From Synechocystis sp. LKSZ1 (GTDB lineage Bacteria; Cyanobacteriota; Cyanobacteriia; Cyanobacteriales; Microcystaceae), in the NCBI RefSeq assembly GCF_040436315.1, contig NZ_AP031572.1:558001-622000 (forward strand): DNA of 64,000 nt, given 5' to 3'. The translations under genes and the position numbers were made by a program. Of the stretch, positions 41,986-51,471 are shown piece after piece; the stretch's first letter is position 1; each line of letters opens with the position of its first letter. The notes below the pieces were generated by a model. It made no database searches and had not been told where the DNA came from. It saw only the letters and a list, made by a program, of their open reading frames with translations.

Positions 41986-42765
41986 ATGAAATTTATTGGC
42001 GTTGATTTGGGCTGGCGGACGGGAGCCAGTGGCCTGAGTTGTTTACAGTGGCAGGGTAATCAACTGCATTTACTAGAAACCACCTGTCGGCAAAGCTTGG
42101 CCGAGATCCTGGCCTGGATTGATGAAAAACTTCCCCTCGGAGAAGCGGGCCTGGTGGCCGTGGATGCACCGACCCTGATTCCCAATGCCACGGGAACCCG
42201 TTTACCCGACCGCCTCACCCATCGTTACTTTGGCAAATACCACGCCGGTTGTTATCCCGCTAATTTAGGCCGGCCCTTTGCAGAGCGCACAGTGAAAATG
42301 GGCCTCAAACTCGAACAACGGGGCTTTGTTCATGCCCCCACCATCCAACCCCAGCAACCAAGGCGCTATCAGATCGAGGTTTTTCCCCATCCAGCCATGG
42401 TGCATCTTTTTGGCCTAGAGCAAATTTTGAAATACAAAAAAGGTAAACTCAACGACCGCAAACAGGAAATTACAAAACTCCAGGCCTATTTGCAAACTGT
42501 TTTGCCAAGCCTGACCCCAGCGGTACGGTTTACAGACTCCAATGCTGACCTCTGGCAATCCCCCGCTTCTTTAACTGGCCCGAAGCTTAAGGTCTTGGAA
42601 GACCAATTAGATAGTCTTGTCTGTGCCTACGTCGGCGCCCATTGGTGGCACTGGGGGGCCGAAAAAAATTGGGTTCTTGGCGACTACGACCATGGCTATA
42701 TCGTTGTCCCGACTCCCAACAAAAAGTCCCCCACAATGGAGGGACAAGCACAATTTATTCAATAG
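41986..42765 (+). CDS. DUF429 protein with RNase H-like fold
   Basis: This 259-residue protein starts KFIGVDLGWRTG, like the first strand of RNase H/ASKHA folds, with VAVDAPTLIPN later supplying a second acid. RYQIEVFPHPAMVHLFG and a C-terminal DSLVCAYVGAHWWHWG are typical of DUF429. The acidic residues suggest a nuclease-like or nucleotide-binding site. No experimental function is known to me. It converges on the DUF4278 gene, with 18 bases between. Confidence 0.83.
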   Translation: MKFIGVDLGWRTGASGLSCLQWQGNQLHLLETTCRQSLAEILAWIDEKLPLGEAGLVAVDAPTLIPNATGTRLPDRLTHRYFGKYHAGCYPANLGRPFAERTVKMGLKLEQRGFVHAPTIQPQQPRRYQIEVFPHPAMVHLFGLEQILKYKKGKLNDRKQEITKLQAYLQTVLPSLTPAVRFTDSNADLWQSPASLTGPKLKVLEDQLDSLVCAYVGAHWWHWGAEKNWVLGDYDHGYIVVPTPNKKSPTMEGQAQFIQ

Positions 42766-42783
42766 ACTCAACGGCCGCGAGCC

Positions 42784-43215
42784 TTAGCTCATGGCGACAC
42801 CCAAGCGAGCATAGCTTTCACGGGCATTGGCGGCCACTTTGCCTTGGATTCGGCCGGCATAGTGACTGACCTGTTCCCCAGATAGACCAATTTCTTCCGC
42901 CAAACGAACCAGCAGAGATTGCTGACGCTTCTTAATTACTTGGGTTTGACGCAGCAGACGATTCCGAGCCAGATCTTGCACCGAAACGGTTGGTTGAACC
43001 GGTTGGACGGTTGCTTGCACGTCTTCTGGGCGAGTTGGGTTAAAGGCAACCCCGCGATAGGTCAGGGTTACGTGGGGAGGAATAACGTAGGCTGGTTGAC
43101 TGCGGCGGAAACGATAGTCCAGGCCCCGATATTTACCACTGAGTCCTAGGGGAGTTGCATCGACTGTAGGGACTTCAGGGGTTTCGTAGCTAACACCGCG
43201 ATAGGTTAATTTCAT
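42784..43215 (-). CDS. DUF4278 protein
   Basis: This 143-residue cyanobacterial protein has the DUF4278 motif twice: KLTYRGVSYETPE at the start and VTLTYRGVAFNPT near residue 50, with the related KYRGLDYRFRR between. A basic helical tail follows. The motif family is common in cyanobacteria and often stress-related in expression, but its function is unknown. A long AT-rich promoter region lies upstream. Confidence 0.83.
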   Translation of the reverse strand: MKLTYRGVSYETPEVPTVDATPLGLSGKYRGLDYRFRRSQPAYVIPPHVTLTYRGVAFNPTRPEDVQATVQPVQPTVSVQDLARNRLLRQTQVIKKRQQSLLVRLAEEIGLSGEQVSHYAGRIQGKVAANARESYARLGVAMS

Positions 43216-43386
43216 GATTGGCGCTCCTCTGAGAGTGATGTTTTCAGTGAGGCGCGTTCCTTCGGGAATATTTCCTTACTTCCGTCTTTTTCCGTTTGAG
43301 AAAAAGATGAACGTTTTTATTTCTGTATATATTGTTACTGTTTGAAAGAAAAATGTCAAGTTATGGGCGATACATTCTCGGCTGGG

Positions 43387-43414
43387 TTGATCCGACTGCG
43401 GCCGGTGCTATGCT
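43387..43414 (+). promoter_or_regulatory. Promoter of smpB
   Basis: TTGATC (43387-43392) and TATGCT (43409-43414) are 16 bases apart. Transcription would start near 43421, only a few bases before ATG 43424, so the message may be nearly leaderless. No ribosome-binding site is visible before the ATG. Confidence 0.45.
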
Positions 43415-43423
43415 AAATAGGCT

Positions 43424-43897
43424 ATGGCTAATCAAAAAGACACGAAAGAAGCAGTAAAAATCATCAGCGATAACCGCCAGGCCCGGCACCTCTACGAAAT
43501 TCTGGAAACCTACGAAGCCGGAATTGAGCTGAAGGGGACAGAGGTCAAGTCGTTACGGGCCGGCAAGGTAAATTTACGGGATGGCTTTGCCATGATTCGG
43601 GACGGTGAAGCCTGGTTACTCAATGTGCATATCTCCCCCTACGACGCCAGCAGTCAGTACTTCAACCATGACCCCAAGCGCACCCGTAGACTGCTCCTGC
43701 ATAACTGGGAGATTCGCAAACTTATTGGCCAGATCGAGCAAAAGGGCCTGACCTTGGTTCCTCTCAAAATGTATATGAAGGGCAGTTGGGTCAAAGTCTC
43801 CCTCGGCCTGGCTCGGGGTAAAAAACTGCATGATAAGCGCGAAACCCTCAAGCGTCGTCAGGACGAACGGGAAATGGCGCGTGCCCTCAAACGGTGA
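43424..43897 (+). CDS. smpB: SmpB, tmRNA-binding protein
   Basis: SmpB binds tmRNA and rescues stalled ribosomes. The 157 residues match the family throughout: [60 protein letters not shown] and [28 protein letters not shown] split across the barrel. The tail [21 protein letters not shown] is the basic helix that inserts into the mRNA channel. ssrA is not in this window. The aminotransferase gene follows after 60 bases. Confidence 0.95.
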   Translation: MANQKDTKEAVKIISDNRQARHLYEILETYEAGIELKGTEVKSLRAGKVNLRDGFAMIRDGEAWLLNVHISPYDASSQYFNHDPKRTRRLLLHNWEIRKLIGQIEQKGLTLVPLKMYMKGSWVKVSLGLARGKKLHDKRETLKRRQDEREMARALKR

Positions 43898-43957
43898 AAT
43901 GCTATGATGAGGGGTTCCCATCGTTGAAATGTGTGACCTAGGAGAGGATTCACGGAA

Positions 43958-45109
43958 ATGGACAATAAGCAAATGCTCATGATTCCCGGGCCAACGCCAG
44001 TACCCGAAAAGGTACTTCTGGCCATGGCGAAGCATCCCATGGGGCACCGTAGCGGGGCCTTTAGTAAAGTTATTGCGGAACTGACTAGCGGCTTAAAATG
44101 GTTGCACCAGACCCAAAATGATGTCCTCATGTTGACCGTCAGCGGAACGGGGGCCATGGAGGCCGGCATCATCAATTTTCTCAGCCCCGGCGACCGGGTT
44201 TTGGTCGGCAATAACGGCAAATTTGGGGAGCGCTGGGCCAAGCTAAGTAAAGCCTTTGGTCTAGCAGTGGAAGAAATAACCGCAGAATGGGGTAAGGCTT
44301 TAAATCCGGCGGACTTCCAGGCCAAATTGGAGGCAGATACCGAAAAGACAATTAAAGCGGTGATTCTCACCCACTCGGAAACCTCTACCGGGGTTTTAAA
44401 TGATCTCGAAACGATTAACCGCGCCGTCAAGGCCCATGGAGAGGCCCTGATGATCGTCGATGCAGTGACCAGCCTAGGGGCCACCTCCGTACCTATCGAT
44501 GACTGGGGCCTAGATGTCGTGGCCTCCGGTTCCCAAAAAGGCTATATGATTCCGCCGGGTCTGGGATTTGTAGCTGTCAGTGCCAAAGCCTGGAAAGCCT
44601 ATGAAACGGCTAAGCTACCCCGCTTCTATCTGGATCTGAAGAAATACAAAAAAGCCACGGATGAGGACAGTTCCCCCTTCACGCCTCCCGTCAATTTGAT
44701 GTATGGCCTACAGGCTTCCCTGCAGATGATGCAAGCGGAAGGCCTAGACAACATCTTTACCCGCCACCAGCGCCATACGGAAGCCACACGAGCCGCCATG
44801 AAGGCCCTGGGACTTCCCCTGTTTGCTCCGGATAATGCGGCCAGCCCTGCCATTACCGCCGTGGCTCCAGTGACCGTCGAGGCTGAAAAAATCCGTAGCA
44901 CCATGAACAAGCAATTTGACATTGCTCTGGCGGGGGGTCAGGATCACCTCAAAGGCAAAATTTTCCGCATTGGTCATTTGGGTTTTGTCTGTGACCGTGA
45001 CATTCTCAGTTGTGTCGGGGCCCTGGAGTCTACCCTGATTAAGCTTGGCCATAGCGGAGTTACGCCGGGTGCTGGGGTCGCGGCGGCGGCCCGAATTCTG
45101 TCTCAGTAA
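43958..45109 (+). CDS. Class V aminotransferase (alanine/serine-glyoxylate type)
   Basis: This PLP enzyme of 383 residues most likely transaminates glyoxylate to glycine in photorespiration. It starts MLMIPGPTPVPEKVL, carries GTGAMEAGI for the phosphate site, THSETSTGVLND, and VDAVTSLGATSVPID. Lys194 in SGSQKGYM binds PLP. Some database names call this family the small subunit of soluble hydrogenase; that name is historical and not supported by the sequence. GGAGAGG lies upstream of the ATG. Confidence 0.88.
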   Translation: MDNKQMLMIPGPTPVPEKVLLAMAKHPMGHRSGAFSKVIAELTSGLKWLHQTQNDVLMLTVSGTGAMEAGIINFLSPGDRVLVGNNGKFGERWAKLSKAFGLAVEEITAEWGKALNPADFQAKLEADTEKTIKAVILTHSETSTGVLNDLETINRAVKAHGEALMIVDAVTSLGATSVPIDDWGLDVVASGSQKGYMIPPGLGFVAVSAKAWKAYETAKLPRFYLDLKKYKKATDEDSSPFTPPVNLMYGLQASLQMMQAEGLDNIFTRHQRHTEATRAAMKALGLPLFAPDNAASPAITAVAPVTVEAEKIRSTMNKQFDIALAGGQDHLKGKIFRIGHLGFVCDRDILSCVGALESTLIKLGHSGVTPGAGVAAAARILSQ

Positions 45110-45137
45110 ATTTTTACTACTTCTTTCCCGTTCCTGA

Positions 45138-45174
45138 CCACTCCAGCCCAGGGCCTGCTCAGCCGTTGGAGTGG
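45138..45174 (+). other. Inverted repeat after the aminotransferase gene
   Basis: CCACTCCA (45138-45145) and TGGAGTGG (45167-45174) can form an eight-base-pair stem about 30 bases after the stop codon. No T tract follows, so it may stabilise the 3' end or be a weak terminator. Confidence 0.5.
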
Positions 45175-45248
45175 CTTGATTCCGGCCACAAATGTCAGCA
45201 AACCCCAAAATCTTTTTTGGCGATTGCCGGCCTTTCGGAGTTCCCATC

Positions 45249-45257
45249 TGTTACAAT
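45249..45257 (+). promoter_or_regulatory. Extended -10 promoter candidate of rimO-crhR
   Basis: TG-T-TACAAT is an extended -10 element. No good -35 box is present. Transcription from about 45264 would leave a leader of about 120 bases before rimO, in keeping with the post-transcriptional control known for the Synechocystis operon. Confidence 0.4.
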
Positions 45258-45382
45258 GTCTTAACAAACAGGGGCAAAGCCAAATCCTGATGGTTTCTAT
45301 GCAGAAACTAACCCCACGGAATTGTCTGGTTGTAGTCCCTAAATAGCCACAATAGCGGACTATCAAACCTCAAATACTATTC

Positions 45383-46711
45383 ATGGGCAATAAGCCAACT
45401 GTCGCTATATCTCACCTGGGATGCGAGAAAAATCGGATTGATTCCGAACATATGCTAGGACTGTTAGTCGATGCCGGCTACGCCGTCGATGCTAACGAAG
45501 AACTAGCAGACTATGTTATTGTCAACACCTGTAGCTTTATTCAAGATGCTCGCCAGGAATCCGTCAGGACGCTGGTAGAACTGGCGGAGGCCAATAAAAA
45601 AATTATTATTTCGGGTTGTTTAGCCCAGCACTACCAAGAACAATTGCTCGAGGAAATTCCAGAGGCGGTAGCAGTCGTCGGCACTGGTGATTACCAAAAC
45701 ATCGTGGACATTGTCCAACGGGTTGAACAGGGGGAGCGGGTCAAGGCCATTTCTGCTCAGCCGACCTTCATTGCGGATGAATCCTTACCCCGTTATCGCA
45801 CGACGACGGAGGGGGTTGCTTATCTGCGGGTGGCCGAAGGCTGTGATTATCGCTGTGCCTTCTGCATTATTCCCCATTTGCGCGGCAATCAGCGCTCCCG
45901 CTCCATTGAATCCATTGTGGCCGAGGCCCGGCAATTGGCGGCTCAAGGGGTTCAGGAATTGGTTTTAATCTCCCAAATTACGACCAATTACGGTCTAGAC
46001 CTCTACGGAGAACCCAAGTTAGCGGAACTGCTCCAGTCCCTTGGAGATGTCGATGTTCCCTGGATTCGTATCCACTACGCCTATCCAACGGGCTTAACCC
46101 CTAAGGTGCTAGCCGCTATCCAATCCACCCCCAATGTTTTACCCTATCTAGACCTGCCCCTCCAGCATTCCCACCCGGAGGTACTGAAGGCCATGAATCG
46201 GCCCTGGCAGGGGCAAGTCAATGACGCGATTATTGAGCGCATTAAGACCGCGATGCCTGAGGCGATTCTCCGTACCACCTTTATTGTGGGCTTCCCTGGG
46301 GAAACCGATGCCCACTTTGAGCACCTACTTGAGTTTGTGGCTCGCCATGAATTTGACCATGTTGGGGTCTTTACCTTTTCTCCAGAGGAAGAAACCCCTG
46401 CCTATCACCTCCCCAACCAACTGCCCCAGAGCGTCATGGATGAGCGCCGTGACCGTTTGATGGCCCTCCAGCAACCCATTGCGGCTCATAAAAACCAAGC
46501 CTGCATCGGCCAAACGGTGGAGGTCTTAATCGAGCAGGAAAATCCTGAGACCGGAGAACTGATTGGGCGCTCCGCCCGTTTTGCCCCGGAAGTGGATGGC
46601 TTGGTCTATGTCAAGGGAGAAGCTCCCCTTGGGGCCCTTGTCCCGGTCACGATTACCGCTGCTGATGTGTATGACCTCTATGGTCTGGTGGCCGACCCTG
46701 AGCCGGTCTAG
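45383..46711 (+). CDS. rimO: RimO, ribosomal protein S12 methylthiotransferase
   Basis: This radical-SAM enzyme adds a methylthio group to an aspartate of ribosomal protein S12. The 442 residues include the N-terminal UPF0004 domain ([32 protein letters not shown], whose cysteines bind the second cluster). The radical-SAM motif is Cys154-x3-Cys158-x2-Cys161 ([13 protein letters not shown]), and a TRAM-like C-terminal domain follows. The linked DEAD-box helicase gene follows after 82 bases, the same pairing as slr0082-slr0083 in Synechocystis. Confidence 0.94.
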   Translation: MGNKPTVAISHLGCEKNRIDSEHMLGLLVDAGYAVDANEELADYVIVNTCSFIQDARQESVRTLVELAEANKKIIISGCLAQHYQEQLLEEIPEAVAVVGTGDYQNIVDIVQRVEQGERVKAISAQPTFIADESLPRYRTTTEGVAYLRVAEGCDYRCAFCIIPHLRGNQRSRSIESIVAEARQLAAQGVQELVLISQITTNYGLDLYGEPKLAELLQSLGDVDVPWIRIHYAYPTGLTPKVLAAIQSTPNVLPYLDLPLQHSHPEVLKAMNRPWQGQVNDAIIERIKTAMPEAILRTTFIVGFPGETDAHFEHLLEFVARHEFDHVGVFTFSPEEETPAYHLPNQLPQSVMDERRDRLMALQQPIAAHKNQACIGQTVEVLIEQENPETGELIGRSARFAPEVDGLVYVKGEAPLGALVPVTITAADVYDLYGLVADPEPV

Positions 46712-46793
46712 ATTTGAGCGCGACTGAATCCTTGCCGCTAGTTAACGAGATCCTCTATTTACCCAATATTTACCCAACTTTTTTCTTTAACCT

Positions 46794-48221
46794 ATGACCC
46801 TTACTTTCCAAGACCTCGGCCTATCTGCAGAACGTTGTCAACAGCTTGAAAGCATTGGCTTTCAGAATCCGACGACCATTCAAGAACAGGCTATTCCCCT
46901 ACTCCTGAGCGGCCAGGATATGCTGGCCCAATCCCAAACCGGTACCGGTAAAACAGCGGCTTATTCTCTGCCCTTACTCGACCGGATCGAACGCCGGAGT
47001 GGAATCCAAGCCTTGATTTTGACCCCGACGCGGGAACTGGCCCAACAGGTAGCTGAGGCCATAAAGGACTTTTCCGGGGATCGCCGACTGCACATCCTTA
47101 CGGTCTACGGGGGCCAGTCCATTGAGCGCCAGATCCGTAGTCTAGAACGGGGCGTGCAAATTGTAGTCGGGACGCCAGGACGGGTGATTGACCTGATTGA
47201 ACGCAAGAAACTGATCCTGGATACCGTGAACTGGGTCGTGCTAGATGAAGCTGATGAGATGCTGAGTATGGGCTTCATTGATGATGTCAAAACCATTCTC
47301 AAGAAAACGCCAGAAAGCCGACAAACCGCTTGCTTTTCCGCTACCATGCCTCGGGAAATTCGGGAGTTGGTCAACCAATTCCTCAAGGAACCGGCCCTGG
47401 TGACGGTAACCCAGACTCAAACCACCCCCACCCGCATCGAACAGCAACTCTACTTTGTGCCTCGGGGTTGGTCTAAGGCCAAGGCCCTCCAGCCGATTTT
47501 AGAAATTGAGAATCCAGAATCAGCAATTATTTTTGTACGAACCAAGCAAACTGCCGCAGAGTTAACCAGTAAGCTGCAGGAGTCTGGCCATACAGCGGAC
47601 GAGTACCATGGCAACCTCAGTCAATCCCAACGGGAACGCCTTGTTCAGCGCTTCCGGGATGGCAAAATTAAGTTGGTTGTCGCCACGGATATTGCCGCCC
47701 GGGGCCTGGATGTGGAAAACCTCAGCCATGTGATCAACTTTGACCTGCCGGATAACGCCGAAACTTACATTCACCGAATTGGCCGGACGGGCCGGGCGGG
47801 GAAAACTGGGAAGGCCATTGCCCTGGTGGAGCCCATTGATCGTCGTTTGTTGCGTCAGATCGAAAATCGTCTCAAGCAACGGATTGATGTTTGTCAGTTG
47901 CCCGACCGCTCCCAGGTAGAAGCCAAACGCATTGCTAAACTCCAGACCCAAATTCAAGCGGCCCTGGCTGGTGAACGTATGGCATCCTTCTTGCCTCTGG
48001 TACGGGAACTGAGCACGGAGTATGACCCTCAGGCCATTGCCGCGGCGGCCCTGCAAATGATCTACGACCAAAACTGTCCCCAGTGGATGAAAACAGATTG
48101 GGAAGTCCCAGAAACCGACTATTCCAAGCCCATTATCAACAAGCGGAAGTTCAACAAACCCAGTAAGCCCAGCCGTTACCATGGTGACCGCAGACCGGTT
48201 TACAGCGATCGTCAAAACTAA
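46794..48221 (+). CDS. crhR: DEAD-box RNA helicase, CrhR-like
   Basis: This ATP-dependent RNA helicase of 475 residues carries all core motifs: the Q motif (PTTIQEQAI), AQSQTGTGKT, PTRELAQQV, TPGRVIDL, DEAD (VVLDEADEML), SAT (FSATMPREI), ATDIAARGLDV and HRIGRTGRAG. The C-terminal extension is basic and ends in Arg-rich residues. In Synechocystis the counterpart CrhR is induced by cold and by redox change and is co-transcribed with rimO. The same order here supports identity. A clear terminator follows. Confidence 0.9.
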   Translation: MTLTFQDLGLSAERCQQLESIGFQNPTTIQEQAIPLLLSGQDMLAQSQTGTGKTAAYSLPLLDRIERRSGIQALILTPTRELAQQVAEAIKDFSGDRRLHILTVYGGQSIERQIRSLERGVQIVVGTPGRVIDLIERKKLILDTVNWVVLDEADEMLSMGFIDDVKTILKKTPESRQTACFSATMPREIRELVNQFLKEPALVTVTQTQTTPTRIEQQLYFVPRGWSKAKALQPILEIENPESAIIFVRTKQTAAELTSKLQESGHTADEYHGNLSQSQRERLVQRFRDGKIKLVVATDIAARGLDVENLSHVINFDLPDNAETYIHRIGRTGRAGKTGKAIALVEPIDRRLLRQIENRLKQRIDVCQLPDRSQVEAKRIAKLQTQIQAALAGERMASFLPLVRELSTEYDPQAIAAAALQMIYDQNCPQWMKTDWEVPETDYSKPIINKRKFNKPSKPSRYHGDRRPVYSDRQN

Positions 48222-48248
48222 GATCCTTCTTCAGGATGCTGCTTTGAG

Positions 48249-48275
48249 AGTCCCTGGGGTCAGGGACTTTCTTTT
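48249..48275 (+). terminator. Intrinsic terminator of rimO-crhR
   Basis: AGTCCCTG (48249-48256) pairs with CAGGGACT (48261-48268) around a GGGT loop, and TTTCTTTT-like sequence follows. It lies 27 bases after the crhR stop. Confidence 0.88.
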
Positions 48276-48365
48276 GTTTACAATAGCCTTCTGGCAAAAA
48301 CCTAAAAAATCTAAGTCAGTGCTTGATTTTTAGACAAAAATTGAGCTTTCTTCCTGGTATCGGTT

Positions 48366-48875
48366 ATGATGTCCGCTCAAACAATGGCTCACTACAATCG
48401 TTGGATGAATCAGCGAATCTACAATTGCTGTACTACTCTTTCTGACGATCAACGGAAACGCGATATGGGGGCCTTTTTTCGGTCTATCCACGGCACCCTC
48501 AATCATTTATTATTGGCGGATCGTGTTTGGATGGGGCGCTTCACGGGTAAACATTTTCAAGTTGAATCCCTTAATCAAGAATTATACGCTGACTTCTCCG
48601 CACTGCAAATCGAGCGAGAAAAGGAAGATCGTCGGATTATCGATTGGGTCGCTTCCCTATCTTTCCAGGACTTAGAGGGGGAACTAGTTTACACCAGTAT
48701 TGTGAATCCTGAACCCCGGCGATATCCTCTGGGTTTCGCCCTTGCTCACTTTTTCAATCATCAAACCCATCATCGTGGCCAGGTCACAACGCTCCTAAGC
48801 CAGCTAGGCATTGATGTGGGGGTAACGGATCTACTCTGGCTTCCCCATGATGAGCAAGCAGGGGCCATGGATTAA
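48366..48875 (+). CDS. DinB-family protein
   Basis: This is a 169-residue four-helix bundle of the DinB/YfiT type. Histidines expected to bind metal are visible in IHGTLNHLLLADRVW and in the pair HFFNHQTHHRGQ. The family includes thiol transferases and stress-induced proteins; the substrate here is unknown. ATG 48369 is an equally good start. It stands alone between the crhR terminator and dxr. Confidence 0.87.
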   Translation: MMSAQTMAHYNRWMNQRIYNCCTTLSDDQRKRDMGAFFRSIHGTLNHLLLADRVWMGRFTGKHFQVESLNQELYADFSALQIEREKEDRRIIDWVASLSFQDLEGELVYTSIVNPEPRRYPLGFALAHFFNHQTHHRGQVTTLLSQLGIDVGVTDLLWLPHDEQAGAMD

Positions 48876-48983
48876 TATTGCGCTCCTATCAGCCGCTTGG
48901 GTCTATCTATATTTTCTCCGCTAGTTGACTTTTCAGATGGGCCTCAACCCCGTATGATTGGGGAAAATTGATCCCCTGTAGAC

Positions 48984-50195
48984 ATGGTAAAACGGATTTC
49001 TATTCTCGGCTCCACGGGCTCTATTGGTACCCAGACCCTGGATATTGTAGCCCAGTATCCCGACCAGTTTCAGGTGGTGGGCTTAGCCGCAGGGAGTAAT
49101 TTGACGTTATTAGTTAGTCAAATTCGCCAATTTCGGCCGGAGATAGTCGCGATACGCCAAGAAAGTCTGCTTGAAGCGTTGAAAATAGCCATTGCTGATC
49201 TAGATCCCCAACCGATTCTCCTGGCTGGAGAGGCTGGCATCGTAGAAGTGGCCCGCTATGGAGATGCCCAGAGCGTTGTGACAGGAATTGTGGGCTGTGC
49301 GGGCCTATTGCCGACCATTGCCGCTATCGAAGCCGGGAAGGATATTGCCCTCGCCAATAAGGAAACCCTGATTGCTGGGGGCCCCGTTGTATTACCCTTG
49401 GTGGAAAAGCATGGGGTGAAATTATTACCGGCGGATTCGGAACATTCGGCAATCTTTCAATGTTTACAGGGGGTACCGACCGGGGGCCTGCGGCGTATTA
49501 TTCTGACGGCATCGGGGGGGGCCTTCCGGGATTGGCCGGTGGAACGTTTACCCTTGGTGACGGTGCAAGATGCCCTCAAACATCCCAATTGGTCAATGGG
49601 CCGGAAAATTACTGTGGATTCAGCCACCTTAATGAATAAAGGCCTAGAGGTGATTGAGGCCCACTATCTCTTTGGCCTAGACTATTCCGCCATTGATATT
49701 GTTATTCATCCCCAGAGCATTATCCATTCTCTGATCGAAGTCCAAGATACTTCTGTCTTGGCCCAACTGGGTTGGCCCGATATGCGGTTGCCCCTTCTCT
49801 ACGCTCTGTCCTGGCCCGAGCGTCTCTACACCGATTGGCCCCCCCTAGACCTAGTCAAAGCTGGCGATTTAACCTTCCGGGAACCCGACCACCAAAAGTA
49901 TCCCTGTATGCAGTTAGCCTATGCCGCTGGCCGAGCCGGAGGCGCAATGCCCGCAGTCCTCAATGCTGCCAATGAGCAAGCTGTCGCCCTTTTCCTGGAG
50001 GAACGGATTCAGTTTTTAGATATTCCGCGTCTGATCGAACAGGCCTGTGACCAGTTCACACCCCAGAATCGAGTAAACCCCAGCCTGGATGAGATTCTAG
50101 CAGCCGACCAGTGGGCCCGTAATATGGTGGCTCAGGCCAGCCAGGAACTCGCTCCTTCCACAGGAAGCAATAATACTCTGATGGCAGTTCTTTAG
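48984..50195 (+). CDS. dxr: 1-deoxy-D-xylulose 5-phosphate reductoisomerase
   Basis: This is the second enzyme of the MEP pathway for isoprenoids, making MEP with NADPH. The 403 residues start [20 protein letters not shown] (NADPH loop). They carry [27 protein letters not shown] (metal site), [20 protein letters not shown] and [12 protein letters not shown]. Length is normal. It feeds carotenoid, chlorophyll-phytol and quinone synthesis, to which crtH, menH and the ndbB-like gene of this window also contribute. Confidence 0.96.
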   Translation: MVKRISILGSTGSIGTQTLDIVAQYPDQFQVVGLAAGSNLTLLVSQIRQFRPEIVAIRQESLLEALKIAIADLDPQPILLAGEAGIVEVARYGDAQSVVTGIVGCAGLLPTIAAIEAGKDIALANKETLIAGGPVVLPLVEKHGVKLLPADSEHSAIFQCLQGVPTGGLRRIILTASGGAFRDWPVERLPLVTVQDALKHPNWSMGRKITVDSATLMNKGLEVIEAHYLFGLDYSAIDIVIHPQSIIHSLIEVQDTSVLAQLGWPDMRLPLLYALSWPERLYTDWPPLDLVKAGDLTFREPDHQKYPCMQLAYAAGRAGGAMPAVLNAANEQAVALFLEERIQFLDIPRLIEQACDQFTPQNRVNPSLDEILAADQWARNMVAQASQELAPSTGSNNTLMAVL

Positions 50196-50202
50196 TTGGA
50201 TC

Positions 50203-50412
50203 ATGCAGATTCTTCTTTTTCTCAGTGCATTGTTAATCGCCTGGCTGTTGTTTACTTGGCTATGGAAAGTTTTTAAAATTAGCCTGAAAACAGCCTTGAC
50301 CATTGCAGTCATTGCTTTTATTTTGCAGTTTGCCTTTGGGATTAGTCCCGAAAAATTGTGGCAGGAGATTATCAACCTTCCCCAACTGTTTTTAGGTAAG
50401 TCGAGTCGTTAA
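50203..50412 (+). CDS. Small membrane protein after dxr
   Basis: This 69-residue protein has two hydrophobic stretches (about 3-22 and 30-48) and a short amphipathic end. It starts 7 bases after dxr on the same strand and is very probably co-transcribed. I recognise no family. Confidence 0.55.
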   Translation: MQILLFLSALLIAWLLFTWLWKVFKISLKTALTIAVIAFILQFAFGISPEKLWQEIINLPQLFLGKSSR

Positions 50413-50420
50413 ACAACCAT

Positions 50421-50514
50421 CGATAAAGTCGATTGGCCCCAACCCCACCACCAGCTAATGTTTCGATAACACGATAAATTGTTAAGATAGCTTAATAAGA
50501 TATTTCAACGATAA
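50421..50514 (+). repeat. Four copies of CGATAA before the lipoprotein gene
   Basis: CGATAA occurs at 50421-50426, 50464-50469, 50472-50477 and 50509-50514, all in the same direction, inside the roughly 120-base spacer. The last copy ends 18 bases before the start codon. They could be regulator half-sites. Confidence 0.45.
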
Positions 50515-50532
50515 ATTTCCTGCTTGAAAATT

Positions 50533-51390
50533 ATGCGTCGAGTCCTCAGTTTGTTGCTCGTCCTGCTCCTAAGTTTCACGGTCGTGGCCTGCGGAGAAAC
50601 CTCTAGCTCCCAGAAATCCCCTGGGCAGAATGCGTCCTCAGCCCAAACCCAACGGCTAGCCAATGGTCGTTATACCGTGCAACAGGCCACCTACGATGAT
50701 GGGACGGGAGTCTATACTCTTATGCTCCTGGATACGCCCCCGGGTTCTCCCTCGCTCTATCGTACCGATAATCTTCGTATGGCCCGACTTACAGATGAGG
50801 AACTGGCCCAGGGAGAAAAAACGGCCCTGAAAATCCAAGGGAATGAAGCGGAACTCTACCTCACCGAAGACTTTAAAATTGAGTACGTTCACAATGTAGT
50901 GGAAACTCAGACTGATCCCAACACCGGCCAATCGCGACCGGTGATCGTCCGCCAAGAATCGAGCTTTTGGACGCCCTTTGCTGGGGCCTTGGCCGGCCAG
51001 GCCCTGGGGAATTTGCTTTTCCGTCCCCAGTACTACGTTCCCCCGGTTTACGTCGGTGGGCCGTTAACGGGCTACGGTGGCTATGGAACCACCTACGGTC
51101 AGGCTGTAAATACCTACCGCACTCGCTATAATGCCACTCCCCCAGCCGTCAGTAATCGACAAACCTTCCGGACTACAGGGAAATTACGCACTCCCCCCTC
51201 TAGCCAAAGTAGTGCTAACCGGAAAGCCAATCCCCAGGGGACTAAGTCCAGTGGGTCTGGCTTTGGCTCGAGTCAACTCAAGTCCTCTGGTTCCTCCAGC
51301 GGTACCAAAATGAAAAGCAATCAAAGCTTTGGTAGCAATCGGGGCAGTCGCTCCCGCAGTTTTGGTAGTAGCGGCCGTCGTCGTCGTTAG
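50533..51390 (+). CDS. Putative lipoprotein with Ser/Gly-rich tail
   Basis: This protein of about 285 residues has a lipoprotein signal (VLSLLLVLLLSF) ending in VVAC, so Cys20 should be lipidated. A folded part follows at about 45-140. A short hydrophobic, Gly/Tyr/Pro-rich segment comes next (ALAGQALGNLLF, PPVYVGGPLTGYGGYG), and then a very Ser/Gly/Arg-rich tail ending in RSFGSSGRRRR. The tail is low-complexity and basic. ATG 50533 is preferred over TTG 50524. I recognise no family with certainty. Confidence 0.65.
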   Translation: MRRVLSLLLVLLLSFTVVACGETSSSQKSPGQNASSAQTQRLANGRYTVQQATYDDGTGVYTLMLLDTPPGSPSLYRTDNLRMARLTDEELAQGEKTALKIQGNEAELYLTEDFKIEYVHNVVETQTDPNTGQSRPVIVRQESSFWTPFAGALAGQALGNLLFRPQYYVPPVYVGGPLTGYGGYGTTYGQAVNTYRTRYNATPPAVSNRQTFRTTGKLRTPPSSQSSANRKANPQGTKSSGSGFGSSQLKSSGSSSGTKMKSNQSFGSNRGSRSRSFGSSGRRRR

Positions 51391-51408
51391 GCCCGTAAAT
51401 CAGTGACG

Positions 51409-51442
51409 AAAAAACCCTCAGCCGAAGAGATCAGCTGGGGGT
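51409..51442 (-). terminator. Intrinsic terminator of the clpR-clpP operon
   Basis: On the minus strand ACCCCCAGC pairs with GCTGAGGGT (one mismatch) across an 11-base loop and is followed by six T. It lies 30 bases after the clpP stop. On the plus strand it may also help end the lipoprotein message. Confidence 0.75.
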
Positions 51443-51471
51443 CGCTTTTAAAAAGGGTTCATGACCTCAGT

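Noticed and set aside
43958-45109. Soluble hydrogenase small subunit
   Set aside because: The sequence is a plain class V aminotransferase with its PLP lysine; there are no Fe-S or hydrogenase motifs.
45138-45174. Intrinsic terminator after the aminotransferase gene
   Set aside because: The stem is good but no T tract follows; kept as a simple inverted repeat.
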